A DNA stretch of 9,452 nt. It comes from an uncultured Collinsella sp. (lineage in GTDB: Bacteria > Actinomycetota > Coriobacteriia > Coriobacteriales > Coriobacteriaceae). Below are positions 1 through 6,254 of this stretch, piece by piece (the first letter of the stretch is position 1; each line of letters starts with the position of its first letter). The notes beneath the pieces are model-generated. The model was not told the origin of the DNA, did no database searches, and saw only the letters and a list, made by a program, of their open reading frames with translations. The position numbers and the translations under genes were made by a program. The stretch lies in the NCBI GenBank assembly GCA_959020035.1, contig CAUEQX010000069.1, positions 1 to 9,452 on the forward strand, read 5' to 3'.

Positions 1-2
1 TC

Positions 3-167
3 GACACCGCCGAGTTCGCGATCCCCGGCCTTGACGACGAGTTCCGCGTCATCGTGTCTCCGTGGATCCTCTCCTCGCTGATCACCGATCGCCTTGCCGC
101 TTACTACGAGACGGTCACCAAGCACAACCTGAACTATCGTCGCTACTATCACCAGTTCGATTACTAA
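3..167 (+). CDS. 3' end of upstream gene, possibly SIS-domain phosphosugar isomerase/deglycase (partial)
   Basis: An open frame enters from the left edge and ends at TAA 165-167, giving 54 visible residues. The tail has a helix-like stretch (SSLITDRLAAYYETVTKHNL) followed by a tyrosine/arginine-rich end, NYRRYYHQFDY. A terminal pattern of His-x-Leu, then RRYY and an aromatic-acidic-Tyr end, is what I recall from SIS-domain sugar isomerases and fructosamine-6-phosphate deglycases (FrlB/AgaS-like). The catalytic part lies outside the window, so the family call is an inference from the tail only. Codon use is GC-rich like the rest of the window. It lies 73 bases upstream of a sugar isomerase/epimerase gene on the same strand, which would suit a sugar-catabolism locus. 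Confidence 0.55.
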   Translation, partial: DTAEFAIPGLDDEFRVIVSPWILSSLITDRLAAYYETVTKHNLNYRRYYHQFDY

Positions 168-190
168 GAGCAAATAACGTTTGTGTAATT

Positions 191-219
191 GGGCCCCGCT
201 CCTATATGGAACGGGGCCC
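191..219 (+). terminator. GC-rich hairpin between the two sugar genes, possible intrinsic terminator
   Basis: GGGCCCCGCTCC (191-202) pairs with 208-219 around a 5-base TATAT loop. The stem is 12 positions long with one C-A mismatch. Only a short T-run (222-224) follows, so it is a weak terminator by the usual rule. It could instead partly attenuate read-through or stabilise the 3' end of the upstream message. It lies 24 bases after the upstream stop and just before the ribosome binding site of the next gene. Confidence 0.5.
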
Positions 220-229
220 CGTTTGGGTT

Positions 230-235
230 GGAGAG
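230..235 (+). promoter_or_regulatory. Ribosome binding site deciding the start at 241
   Basis: GGAGAG lies 5 bases before ATG 241. The same frame is open back to a TTG at 181, but that start would put the GC-rich hairpin inside the coding region and has no Shine-Dalgarno sequence. The ATG at 241 is therefore preferred. Confidence 0.7.
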
Positions 236-240
236 TAATT

Positions 241-1077
241 ATGAGCTACCCTCAGCTTGCTGTCATGAATATCAGCCATCGTTATTTTGACCTTGAGGAG
301 TTCTTTTCTTCGGCGTCGGCTTCGGGCTACACGTGTTGCGAGCTTTGGACCGGGGCGATGCATCTGTATGTCGATTGCCATGGATACGATTCGCTCGAGC
401 AGGTGCGGGAGCTATCACAGCGGTATGGGGTTCGGATTGTGGGGCTTTGTCCCGAACAGAACAACCCCAAGCCGTGGAATATCGCGGCGCGCGGGAATGA
501 GGCGCGTGCCCGCACGCTCGCGTACTTTAAGAACGTTGTAGATATCGCGGCGGAACTTGGAGCCGAGCAGGTCATGGTCTCGAGCGGCTGGGCATTTTTG
601 AACGAGCCGATCGAGGACGCGTGGGGTCGCAGCGCCTCGATGCTGCGTGCGATTGCCGAGCATGCGGGAGAGTGCGGCGTGCGACTGGTGCTCGAGGCCC
701 TACAGCCGGTTGAGTCGATGATCGTGAACTCGGCGGCCGATACGAAGCGCATGATCGAGGCAGTTGATCATCCGGCACTTAAGGCATGTCTGGATTTGGG
801 CGCTATGGCGGTGGCGGGGGATACCATCGACGATTATTTCGATCTGCTTGGCGATGATGTCGCCCACGTGCATTTTGTCGATGTTGCGGCAGATGGCACG
901 ACGCATCTTGCCTGGGGTGACGGCGACCGCGATATGCGCGCCGACCTGGATAGGCTGGTGGCGCGCGGCTATCGCGGAGTTGTTTCGGCCGAGACTTATG
1001 ACTGGCGCTATTTTGCCGACCCCGCAGCTGCCGATGCGCAGGTAATGGCAGAGTATCGTCGTGCGATTGGCGTCTAG
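241..1077 (+). CDS. Sugar phosphate isomerase/epimerase, TIM barrel (AP endonuclease family 2 fold)
   Basis: This 278-residue cytosolic protein has the hallmarks of the xylose isomerase-like TIM barrel family (PF01261). In order they are: an early strand ending in CELW (residues 33-36), RLVLEALQP (148-156), KACLDLGAM (181-189), AHVHFVD (208-214) and VVSAETYD (247-254). The likely divalent-metal ligands are Glu152, Asp185, His211 and Glu251. This Glu-Asp-His-Glu set and its spacing closely match what I recall for D-tagatose/D-psicose 3-epimerases. The reaction is therefore probably isomerisation or epimerisation of a ketose or sugar acid, but the true substrate cannot be read from the sequence. 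There is no signal peptide and the length is normal for the family. It follows a possible SIS-domain sugar isomerase gene and is separated from the his operon by a 169-base gap, so it is probably not a histidine gene. Confidence 0.85.
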   Translation: MSYPQLAVMNISHRYFDLEEFFSSASASGYTCCELWTGAMHLYVDCHGYDSLEQVRELSQRYGVRIVGLCPEQNNPKPWNIAARGNEARARTLAYFKNVVDIAAELGAEQVMVSSGWAFLNEPIEDAWGRSASMLRAIAEHAGECGVRLVLEALQPVESMIVNSAADTKRMIEAVDHPALKACLDLGAMAVAGDTIDDYFDLLGDDVAHVHFVDVAADGTTHLAWGDGDRDMRADLDRLVARGYRGVVSAETYDWRYFADPAAADAQVMAEYRRAIGV

Positions 1078-1143
1078 GTGGGGTTGGGTTGCGACAATCT
1101 GCCCTATGTTTCCAAATGAATACGGTGTGAGCGGCTGCGACGG

Positions 1144-1176
1144 ATTTTCCCCGCAAGCACTCTAGTATGCTAAAGT
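1144..1176 (+). promoter_or_regulatory. Possible promoter of the his operon
   Basis: The gap before the operon contains TATGCT (1166-1171), and overlapping it TGC-TAAAGT, where TAAAGT is 1171-1176 behind a TGn extended -10. Each has four of six matches to the -10 consensus. No good -35 is visible; ATTTTC (1144-1149) is the nearest candidate. Either -10 would start transcription at about 1178-1183, at or just before the hairpin at 1181-1210. The rest of the gap (1078-1143) shows nothing I can name. This is a weak call. Confidence 0.3.
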
Positions 1177-1180
1177 ACCC

Positions 1181-1210
1181 AGAAGACCGGCGGAGCTATG
1201 CCGGTCTTCT
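1181..1210 (+). promoter_or_regulatory. Perfect 11-bp hairpin in the his operon leader
   Basis: AGAAGACCGGC (1181-1191) is perfectly complementary to GCCGGTCTTCT (1200-1210) around an 8-base loop, GGAGCTAT. The bases after it (GTTCTACATG) lack a T-run, so it is not a standard intrinsic terminator. It ends 22 bases before the AGGAGG of the first his gene and does not cover it. If the promoter above is right, it would sit at the 5' end of the transcript, as a stabilising or regulatory leader element. Alternatively it marks the 3' end of the preceding sugar gene. No T-box consensus and no His-codon-rich leader peptide is seen. Confidence 0.6.
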
Positions 1211-1246
1211 GTTCTACATGAAACACAGCATGAGGAGGCTCACCAG

Positions 1247-2962
1247 ATGACGGCCACACCGTGGGGATTCCGGGACATATTGCCCGAGGAGGCTCAGGCG
1301 CGCGAGGAGATCGCGCTGACGGTGAAGGGCTGCTTCAGGGAGCATCATTACCTGCCGGTCGAGACGCCGCTGCTCGAGGACAAGGGCTCTCTCGAGGAGG
1401 GCGGCCGCATTGCGGACACGCCGTTTAAGCTCTTTGATGACGACGGTCGCCTGCTGGTGGTCCGTCCCGACAACACGCTGCCGATCGTTCGCCTGGTTTC
1501 GACTCGCATGCGCGCGGCCGATCTGCCGCTGCGCCTGCGCTATGAGGCGCCGGTGGTCCGCGAGTGTCAGCGCAATGCCGGCGGCTCGCGTCAGTTTACG
1601 CAACTGGGTTTTGAGCTTATCGGCGCGGGCGATACCGCGGGCGATGTCGAGACCGTCTCGCTGGTGGCCGAGGCCGTTCGCAAGTTGGCGCTGCCCGATG
1701 CGCGCATTATCGCAGGTAGCGTGCGCCCGTTTAAGGAGCTGCTCGCGGCGTGCGAGGATCGCGAGCTGGCTGCCGAGGCTCTGCGCTGCGTGCACGCCAA
1801 CGACTTTGTGGGCCTCGATGCCCGCGTGGCGGCAAGCGCCGAGACCGATGCCGTTAAGGCCGCCGTCAGCGAACTGCCGCGCCTGCATGGTGGGGCCGAA
1901 GTGCTCGATCGCGTGGATGCGCTGCTGGCGGCTGCCGGTATTGTCGCGCCGCTCACGCGTGAGCTGCGCGCGCTGGTCGAGGGTCTGGCGCCCGAGGACG
2001 CTCAGGTGCTGTCCTTCGACTTTTCCATTATGAATTCTTTCGATTACTACACGGGCCTGGTCTTTAAGGCCTATGCCGGTGGCCTGCCCGATCCGGTGGG
2101 CTCGGGCGGTCGCTACGACTCTATCTTTACCGGCGCGTTCGGCGACGGCATCGAGGTGCCGGCGGCGGGCTTCGCCTTTTCGCTCGAGCGTCTGGAGGCC
2201 GCGTGCACCTCTGCCGAGGACGCCGCCTCCGATGGTGACCACGCCGTGGGCCGCGGCGCCGAAGGCCCGCTACGTATCGCCGTGCCCAAGGGCTCACTTA
2301 AGGCCGACACGCTCGACGTGCTCGAGGCCGCGGGCCTGGACGTCTCTGAGCTGCGCGACCCCGGCCGTCACCTGATTGTGCGCGGTCGCGACACGCGTGC
2401 CGGCGAGGGCACGGTCGGCGATATCGAGTTTGTCATCGTGCGTCCCAGCGACGCGCCCGCTTTTGTGGGCTGTGGTGGTGCCGATTGCGGCATCTGTGGC
2501 TGGGACTCGCTCATCGAGGCAGACCTCAACTTGCTGCAGCTGGTCGATCTGGGCTACGGCCTGTGCACGTTTATCGAGGCAGAGCCCGCGTGGCGCGCCG
2601 GCCAGGCCGAGCGCAACTATGCCCGCCGCGGGTCGCTTCGCGTGGCCACCAAGTATCCGCGCATCGCGAGTGCCTGGTATGCCGAGCGCGGCGTGAACGC
2701 CGATATCGTCTCACTGCACGGCAACATCGAGCTGGGCCCCATCGTCGGCATGACCGATCGCATCGTGGATATTACCGCCACGGGCGCCACGCTGCGCGAT
2801 AACGACCTGGTCATCACCGGCCGCATCATGGACTGCACGGCCCGCTTCTTTGTCAATCCGGGCGCCGCACGTTTGGATCCGCGCGTACGCAATCTGGCAG
2901 ATCGCTTGGCGGCAGCCGTGAAGGGCAAGCATTTTGAGCCCGTTGCGGGCTCGGCACAATAG
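1247..2962 (+). CDS. hisZG: Fused ATP phosphoribosyltransferase: HisZ regulatory domain plus short-form HisG catalytic domain
   Basis: This 571-residue protein catalyses the first committed step of histidine synthesis, ATP + PRPP to phosphoribosyl-ATP. Residues 1-318 are a HisZ, a histidyl-tRNA synthetase paralogue. It has a motif 2-like block at 96-127 (LRLRYEAPVV to TQLGFELIGA), DYYTG at 266-270 and a motif 3-like PAAGFAFSLERL at 305-316. It lacks the anticodon-binding domain, and Asn263 stands where synthetases have the Arg of RGLDYYTG. Residues 319-341 are a polar Ala/Asp/Gly linker. Residues 342-571 are HisG_S: LRIAVPKGS (342-350), GADCGICGWD (411-420), VATKYP (466-471), HGNIELGP (491-498) and the PRPP loop DITATGATL (508-516). 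HisG has no C-terminal regulatory domain, as expected for the short form that depends on HisZ. In most bacteria these are two genes. No stop, frameshift or internal ribosome site is seen at the junction. AGGAGG (1233-1238) lies 8 bases before the ATG. Confidence 0.95.
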   Translation: MTATPWGFRDILPEEAQAREEIALTVKGCFREHHYLPVETPLLEDKGSLEEGGRIADTPFKLFDDDGRLLVVRPDNTLPIVRLVSTRMRAADLPLRLRYEAPVVRECQRNAGGSRQFTQLGFELIGAGDTAGDVETVSLVAEAVRKLALPDARIIAGSVRPFKELLAACEDRELAAEALRCVHANDFVGLDARVAASAETDAVKAAVSELPRLHGGAEVLDRVDALLAAAGIVAPLTRELRALVEGLAPEDAQVLSFDFSIMNSFDYYTGLVFKAYAGGLPDPVGSGGRYDSIFTGAFGDGIEVPAAGFAFSLERLEAACTSAEDAASDGDHAVGRGAEGPLRIAVPKGSLKADTLDVLEAAGLDVSELRDPGRHLIVRGRDTRAGEGTVGDIEFVIVRPSDAPAFVGCGGADCGICGWDSLIEADLNLLQLVDLGYGLCTFIEAEPAWRAGQAERNYARRGSLRVATKYPRIASAWYAERGVNADIVSLHGNIELGPIVGMTDRIVDITATGATLRDNDLVITGRIMDCTARFFVNPGAARLDPRVRNLADRLAAAVKGKHFEPVAGSAQ

Positions 2963-2998
2963 CGCGAGCACTCACGGGCGCCCCAACGTACGGGCTGC

Positions 2999-3034
2999 GG
3001 GCCGACTGGCGCCGCCGCTCGGCCTCTCGTTTTT
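2999..3034 (+). terminator. Hairpin plus T5 run between hisZG and hisD, possible attenuator
   Basis: GGGCCGA (2999-3005) pairs with TCGGCCT (3019-3025), with one G-U pair and a 13-base GC-rich loop. A run of five T follows at 3030-3034, four bases after the stem. It lies in the 105-base gap between hisZG and hisD, the largest gap before hisF. The offset of the T-run and the large loop make it a weak terminator, more likely partial attenuation or a processing point than a full stop. Confidence 0.35.
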
Positions 3035-3067
3035 CGAACACAACCTCGACCGATAGGGGATACCGAT

Positions 3068-4504
3068 ATGAAGACCATCAAGCTTGCTCCCGGTGAGCGC
3101 CTCGTTACCAACCAACTCAACCGCAAGGGTGTGCTGCCGCAAAACATCGTCGACGCCGCCCGCGATATCGTGGCCAACGTGCGTGCCAACGGGGATGCCG
3201 CGGTGCGCGATTACTGTCAGCGTTTTGACGGCGTTGAGCTGCAGAGCTTCCGCTTGCCGCAGGAGCAGATCGATGCCGCGCTCGAAGGCCTTGACCCGGC
3301 CTTTGTCGCCGCGCTTGAGAAGGCCGCGCGCCAGATTCGCGAGTTCCACCAGTGCGAGGTCGAGCAGAGCTGGTTTACCACGCGTGTGGACGGCACGATG
3401 CTCGGCGTTAAGGTGACCCCGCTCGCGGCGGCCGGCATCTATGTACCGGGCGGTCGCGCGCAATATCCCTCCACCGTGCTCATGAACGCCATTCCCGCCA
3501 AGGTCGCCGGCGTCAAGCGCGTGGTTATGGTGACCCCGCCGCAAAAAGACGGCCTGATCAGTCCCTACACGCTCGCCGCGGCAAAGCTCGGCGGCGTGGA
3601 CGAGATCTATATGGTGGGCGGCGCTCAGGCCGTGGCCGCACTTGCGTATGGTACCGAGACCATTCCGCGCGTCGACAAAATTACCGGACCGGGCAACGCT
3701 TTTGTCGCCGCGGCCAAGCAGATTGTCTCGGGCGATGTGGGTATCGATATGGTCGCCGGTCCCTCCGAGGTCTGCGTGCTGGCCGACGCCACGGCCAAGC
3801 CTATGGTGGTCGCGGCAGACCTGATGGCCCAGGCCGAGCACGATCCGCTGGCAGCCTGCTATCTGGTGACTTGCGACGAGCAGTTTGCGCGCGAGGTCGA
3901 GGCCGGCATCGACATTCTGGTGGCGCAGTCGCCGCGTGCCGAGATCACGCGCGCCTCGCTCGACAACGAAGGCACCATTGTGGTGGCCGCCGATATGGCT
4001 GCCGCCGTCGAGGCCGTGAACACCGTGGCGCCCGAGCACTTGGAGCTGCACTGCAAGGATGCGATGGGCTTGCTCGGCGGCATTCGCAACGCCGGCGCCA
4101 TCTTTGTGGGCGCTTGGAGCTCCGAACCGCTTGGCGATTATGTTGCCGGCCCCAACCACACGCTGCCGACCGGCGGCACGGCCATGTTCTCCAATCCGCT
4201 TTCGGTCGAAGAGTTCGTTAAGCGCTCGAGTGTCATTTGCTATACGCCCGAGGGCCTGCTCTCCGACGCTCCCGCCACACAGCGTCTGGCCGAGGCCGAG
4301 GGCCTGTGGGCGCACGCGCTCTCTGCTGCCCTGCGTCGTCGCGTGCTGGAGCAGGGTGAGGATGCCGTGAGTGCCGAGTCGCTGGCTGCGGCCGACCTGA
4401 CCAAGGTCGCCTGGCCGGGCGACGCTGTGGCGACGGTCGCCGAGGGTGTGGACCTGGCGGCTGCAGGCTCGGATGGCGCCGGCGCGACCGGCGAGGAGGC
4501 CTAA
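3068..4504 (+). CDS. hisD: Histidinol dehydrogenase
   Basis: HisD makes the last two NAD-dependent oxidations, L-histidinol to L-histidinal to L-histidine, as a zinc enzyme in the cytosol. Family blocks are clear: AAGIYVPGGRAQYPSTVLMN (121-140), KITGPGNAFVAAAK (204-217), GIDMVAGPSE (225-234), AQAEHDP (254-260), APEHLELH (321-328) and GPNHTLPTGGTA (361-372). By alignment in mind to the E. coli enzyme, the zinc ligands are Gln255, His258, Asp357 and His416, and the catalytic pair is Glu323-His324, so the active site is complete. At 478 residues it is about 45 longer than usual. The extra part is an Ala/Gly/acidic tail at about 431-478. AGGGGA (3055-3060) lies 7 bases before the ATG. The stop is one base from the hisC start, so the two are probably translationally coupled. 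Confidence 0.97.
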   Translation: MKTIKLAPGERLVTNQLNRKGVLPQNIVDAARDIVANVRANGDAAVRDYCQRFDGVELQSFRLPQEQIDAALEGLDPAFVAALEKAARQIREFHQCEVEQSWFTTRVDGTMLGVKVTPLAAAGIYVPGGRAQYPSTVLMNAIPAKVAGVKRVVMVTPPQKDGLISPYTLAAAKLGGVDEIYMVGGAQAVAALAYGTETIPRVDKITGPGNAFVAAAKQIVSGDVGIDMVAGPSEVCVLADATAKPMVVAADLMAQAEHDPLAACYLVTCDEQFAREVEAGIDILVAQSPRAEITRASLDNEGTIVVAADMAAAVEAVNTVAPEHLELHCKDAMGLLGGIRNAGAIFVGAWSSEPLGDYVAGPNHTLPTGGTAMFSNPLSVEEFVKRSSVICYTPEGLLSDAPATQRLAEAEGLWAHALSAALRRRVLEQGEDAVSAESLAAADLTKVAWPGDAVATVAEGVDLAAAGSDGAGATGEEA

Positions 4505-4505
4505 C

Positions 4506-5621
4506 ATGGCCGAGCTGACGCCTCGCATGAAGGAGCTCGTCCAGCCCTACTTGGCCGGCATCGAGCCCTATGACCCCAACTTTACGCCCACGCGCATCAA
4601 CCTTTCGGCCAACGAGAACACCTATCCCGTGCCGGCCGGCGTGCGCGAGGCGATCGACGCGGCCTTGGCTGCCACACCGCTCAACCGCTATCCCGATCCC
4701 ATGTCCAACGACCTGCGCGACGAGCTTGTCGCTTGGCATGGCGTGGCGCGTGAGAATATTTGCGTGGGAAACGGCGGCGACGAGCTGCTCTATAACTACC
4801 TGCTGGCGTTTGGCGGCGCGGGACGGACCCTGCTCAACTGCCCGCCGTGCTTTAGTGAGTATGCGTTCTTTGCGTCGCTTTGTCAGACCGAGGTGCGCGA
4901 TGTGTGGCGCGACCCGGCGACCTTTGAGCTCGACCAAGCGGCTGTGCTCGCAGCGGCGCCCGAGTGCAATCTGGCGATCGTGACCTCGCCCAATAACCCC
5001 ACGGGTGACGTGACGCCGCTCGACTTTGTCGCGGCCCTGTGCGATGCGTGCCCCGGCATGGTCATGGTCGACGAGGCCTACGTTGAGTTTGCCGACGATT
5101 CGTTTGGCGCGGTCACCACGGCGCAAGACCTTATCGCCGAGTATCCAAACCTGGTGATTCTGCATACGCTGTCCAAGGCGTTTGGCGCCGCCGGCACGCG
5201 TCTGGGCTACGTGATCGCGGCTCCCGAGGTCATCGACGTGTTCGCGGCGATTCGCCAGATCTATTCGGTCAACGTGCTGAGCCAGGCGGCAGCACTTGCC
5301 TGCGTGCGTGCCCGTGATGCCTATGCACCCGTGGTGGCGCAGGTCGCATCCGAGCGCGAGCGCGAGCTGTGCGCCCTGCGCGCGATGGCTGCCGAGGGCC
5401 TGCCCGTGGAGGCATGGCCGAGCGCGGCTAACTTTGTGCTCGTACGCACGCCGCATGCTACGCGCGTACGCGAGCGTCTACGCGACGAGTATTCGATTTT
5501 GGTGCGCGACTTTAGCTATGCGCCGGGGCTCGCGGACTGTCTGCGCATTACCGTGGGCACGCCGCAGGAAAACGACGAGGTGCTGGCTGCGTTTGCCGCG
5601 CTGGTGAAGGAGGAAATGTAG
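4506..5621 (+). CDS. hisC: Histidinol-phosphate aminotransferase
   Basis: This 371-residue PLP enzyme of aminotransferase class I/II moves an amino group from glutamate to imidazole acetol phosphate, giving L-histidinol phosphate. Visible motifs are LSANEN (33-38), NRYPDP (60-65), GNGGDELL (88-95), SPNNPTG (161-167), VDEAYVEF (188-195), the PLP-binding Lys224 in TLSKAFGAAGTRLGY (221-235), and the substrate-carboxylate Arg347 in LRITVGT. The frame is open upstream to a GTG at 4446 inside hisD. The ATG at 4506 is chosen because GAGGAGG (4493-4499) lies 6 bases before it and the protein then has normal length. It starts one base after the hisD stop and ends directly against the hisB ATG, indicating coupled translation. 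Confidence 0.97.
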   Translation: MAELTPRMKELVQPYLAGIEPYDPNFTPTRINLSANENTYPVPAGVREAIDAALAATPLNRYPDPMSNDLRDELVAWHGVARENICVGNGGDELLYNYLLAFGGAGRTLLNCPPCFSEYAFFASLCQTEVRDVWRDPATFELDQAAVLAAAPECNLAIVTSPNNPTGDVTPLDFVAALCDACPGMVMVDEAYVEFADDSFGAVTTAQDLIAEYPNLVILHTLSKAFGAAGTRLGYVIAAPEVIDVFAAIRQIYSVNVLSQAAALACVRARDAYAPVVAQVASERERELCALRAMAAEGLPVEAWPSAANFVLVRTPHATRVRERLRDEYSILVRDFSYAPGLADCLRITVGTPQENDEVLAAFAALVKEEM

Positions 5622-6209
5622 ATGGGCCGTTATGCCGAGGTGACCCGCAAGACGGGGGAGACCGACATTATCGTCAAACTCGACCTGGATGGAACCGGTA
5701 TGTGCGATATCTCGACCGGCGTGCCGTTTTTCGACCACATGCTCAACGCCTTTGGTCGCCATGGCCTGTTCGATTTGACGGTACATGCGGTAGGCGACGT
5801 TGAGGTCGACGCGCATCACACCGTCGAGGACACGGGCATTGTGTTGGGCGAGACGTTTTGCCAAGCGCTGGGCGACAAGGCGGGTATTACGCGCTTTGCC
5901 GACGCGGCGATCGCCATGGACGAGACGCTCGTGATGGCCGCCGTGGACATTTCGGGTCGCGGCCAGGCCTACTGCGAGCTGCCCGTGCCGACCGAGCGCG
6001 TGGGCAGCTTCGATACCGAGCTGGCCGTTGAGTTCTTCTATGCCTTCGCACGCGATGCCAAGCTCACGCTGCACGTGCGCGAACTGGCGGGTGGCAACTC
6101 GCATCACATTATCGAGGCCGCCTTTAAGGCCGTGGGCCGCACGATGCGCCATGCCTGCGAGCTCGATCCCCGCGTGCAGGGCATCCCCAGCACCAAGGGC
6201 TCGCTGTAA
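5622..6209 (+). CDS. hisB: Imidazoleglycerol-phosphate dehydratase (monofunctional)
   Basis: This 195-residue manganese enzyme converts imidazole glycerol phosphate to imidazole acetol phosphate. Two histidine-rich repeats form the metal sites: FFDHML (36-41) with DAHHTVEDTG (63-72), and NSHHIIEAAFKA (159-170). Likely ligands are His39, His65, His66, Glu69, His161, His162 and Glu165. The family tail STKGSL is present. There is no N-terminal HAD phosphatase domain of the enterobacterial HisB type, so this protein cannot supply histidinol-phosphate phosphatase. The ATG follows the hisC stop with no gap, and AAGGAGGA (5607-5614) inside hisC is its ribosome site. Confidence 0.97.
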   Translation: MGRYAEVTRKTGETDIIVKLDLDGTGMCDISTGVPFFDHMLNAFGRHGLFDLTVHAVGDVEVDAHHTVEDTGIVLGETFCQALGDKAGITRFADAAIAMDETLVMAAVDISGRGQAYCELPVPTERVGSFDTELAVEFFYAFARDAKLTLHVRELAGGNSHHIIEAAFKAVGRTMRHACELDPRVQGIPSTKGSL

Positions 6210-6230
6210 CCTGTCCCTTTTTGGCAGGTT
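6208..6230 (+). promoter_or_regulatory. Hairpin between hisB and hisH
   Basis: AACCTGTC (6208-6215) pairs with GGCAGGTT (6223-6230), including one G-U pair, around a 7-base loop CCTTTTT. The left arm starts in the hisB stop codon. Only two T follow the right arm, and the AGGAGG for hisH comes 13 bases later, so complete termination is unlikely. It may be an intercistronic stability or processing element. Confidence 0.35.
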
Positions 6231-6243
6231 TTGAATGGGGAAA

Positions 6244-6249
6244 AGGAGG
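6244..6249 (+). promoter_or_regulatory. Ribosome binding site deciding the GTG start of hisH
   Basis: AGGAGG lies 5 bases before GTG 6255. The frame also opens at TTG 6231, but that codon falls against the hairpin and has no Shine-Dalgarno sequence. The nearby ATG at 6235 is out of frame. Confidence 0.7.
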
Positions 6250-6254
6250 GTCGC

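Noticed and set aside
181..240. Earlier TTG start for the sugar isomerase.
   Set aside because: It would translate through the GC-rich hairpin and has no ribosome site. ATG 241 has GGAGAG at proper spacing and begins the conserved region.
1218..1250. A 10-codon frame MKHSMRRLTR whose TGA overlaps the hisZG ATG, as a possible leader peptide.
   Set aside because: It has only one His codon and no ribosome site of its own. It also spans the hisZG Shine-Dalgarno sequence, so chance is the simpler explanation.
1247..2200. HisZ domain as a real histidyl-tRNA synthetase (hisS).
   Set aside because: It lacks the anticodon-binding domain and the Arg before DYYTG, and is fused to HisG at the head of a his operon.
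2200..2275. Separate internal start for HisG, which would make hisZ and hisG overlapping genes instead of a fusion.
   Set aside because: The frame is continuous, there is no stop, and no AGGAGG-like site precedes the GTG near residue 334.
4446..4505. Upstream GTG start for hisC inside hisD.
   Set aside because: It lacks a ribosome site and adds a non-conserved Ala/Arg-rich leader, while ATG 4506 has GAGGAGG 6 bases before it.
2972..4528. Very long minus-strand open frame opposite hisD (518 codons); similar ones opposite hisZG (1214-2242), hisC (4233-5456) and hisB (5478-6290).
   Set aside because: These are antisense shadows of GC-rich genes. Their translations are Arg/His/Gly-rich without family motifs, and the + strand genes have complete catalytic motifs.
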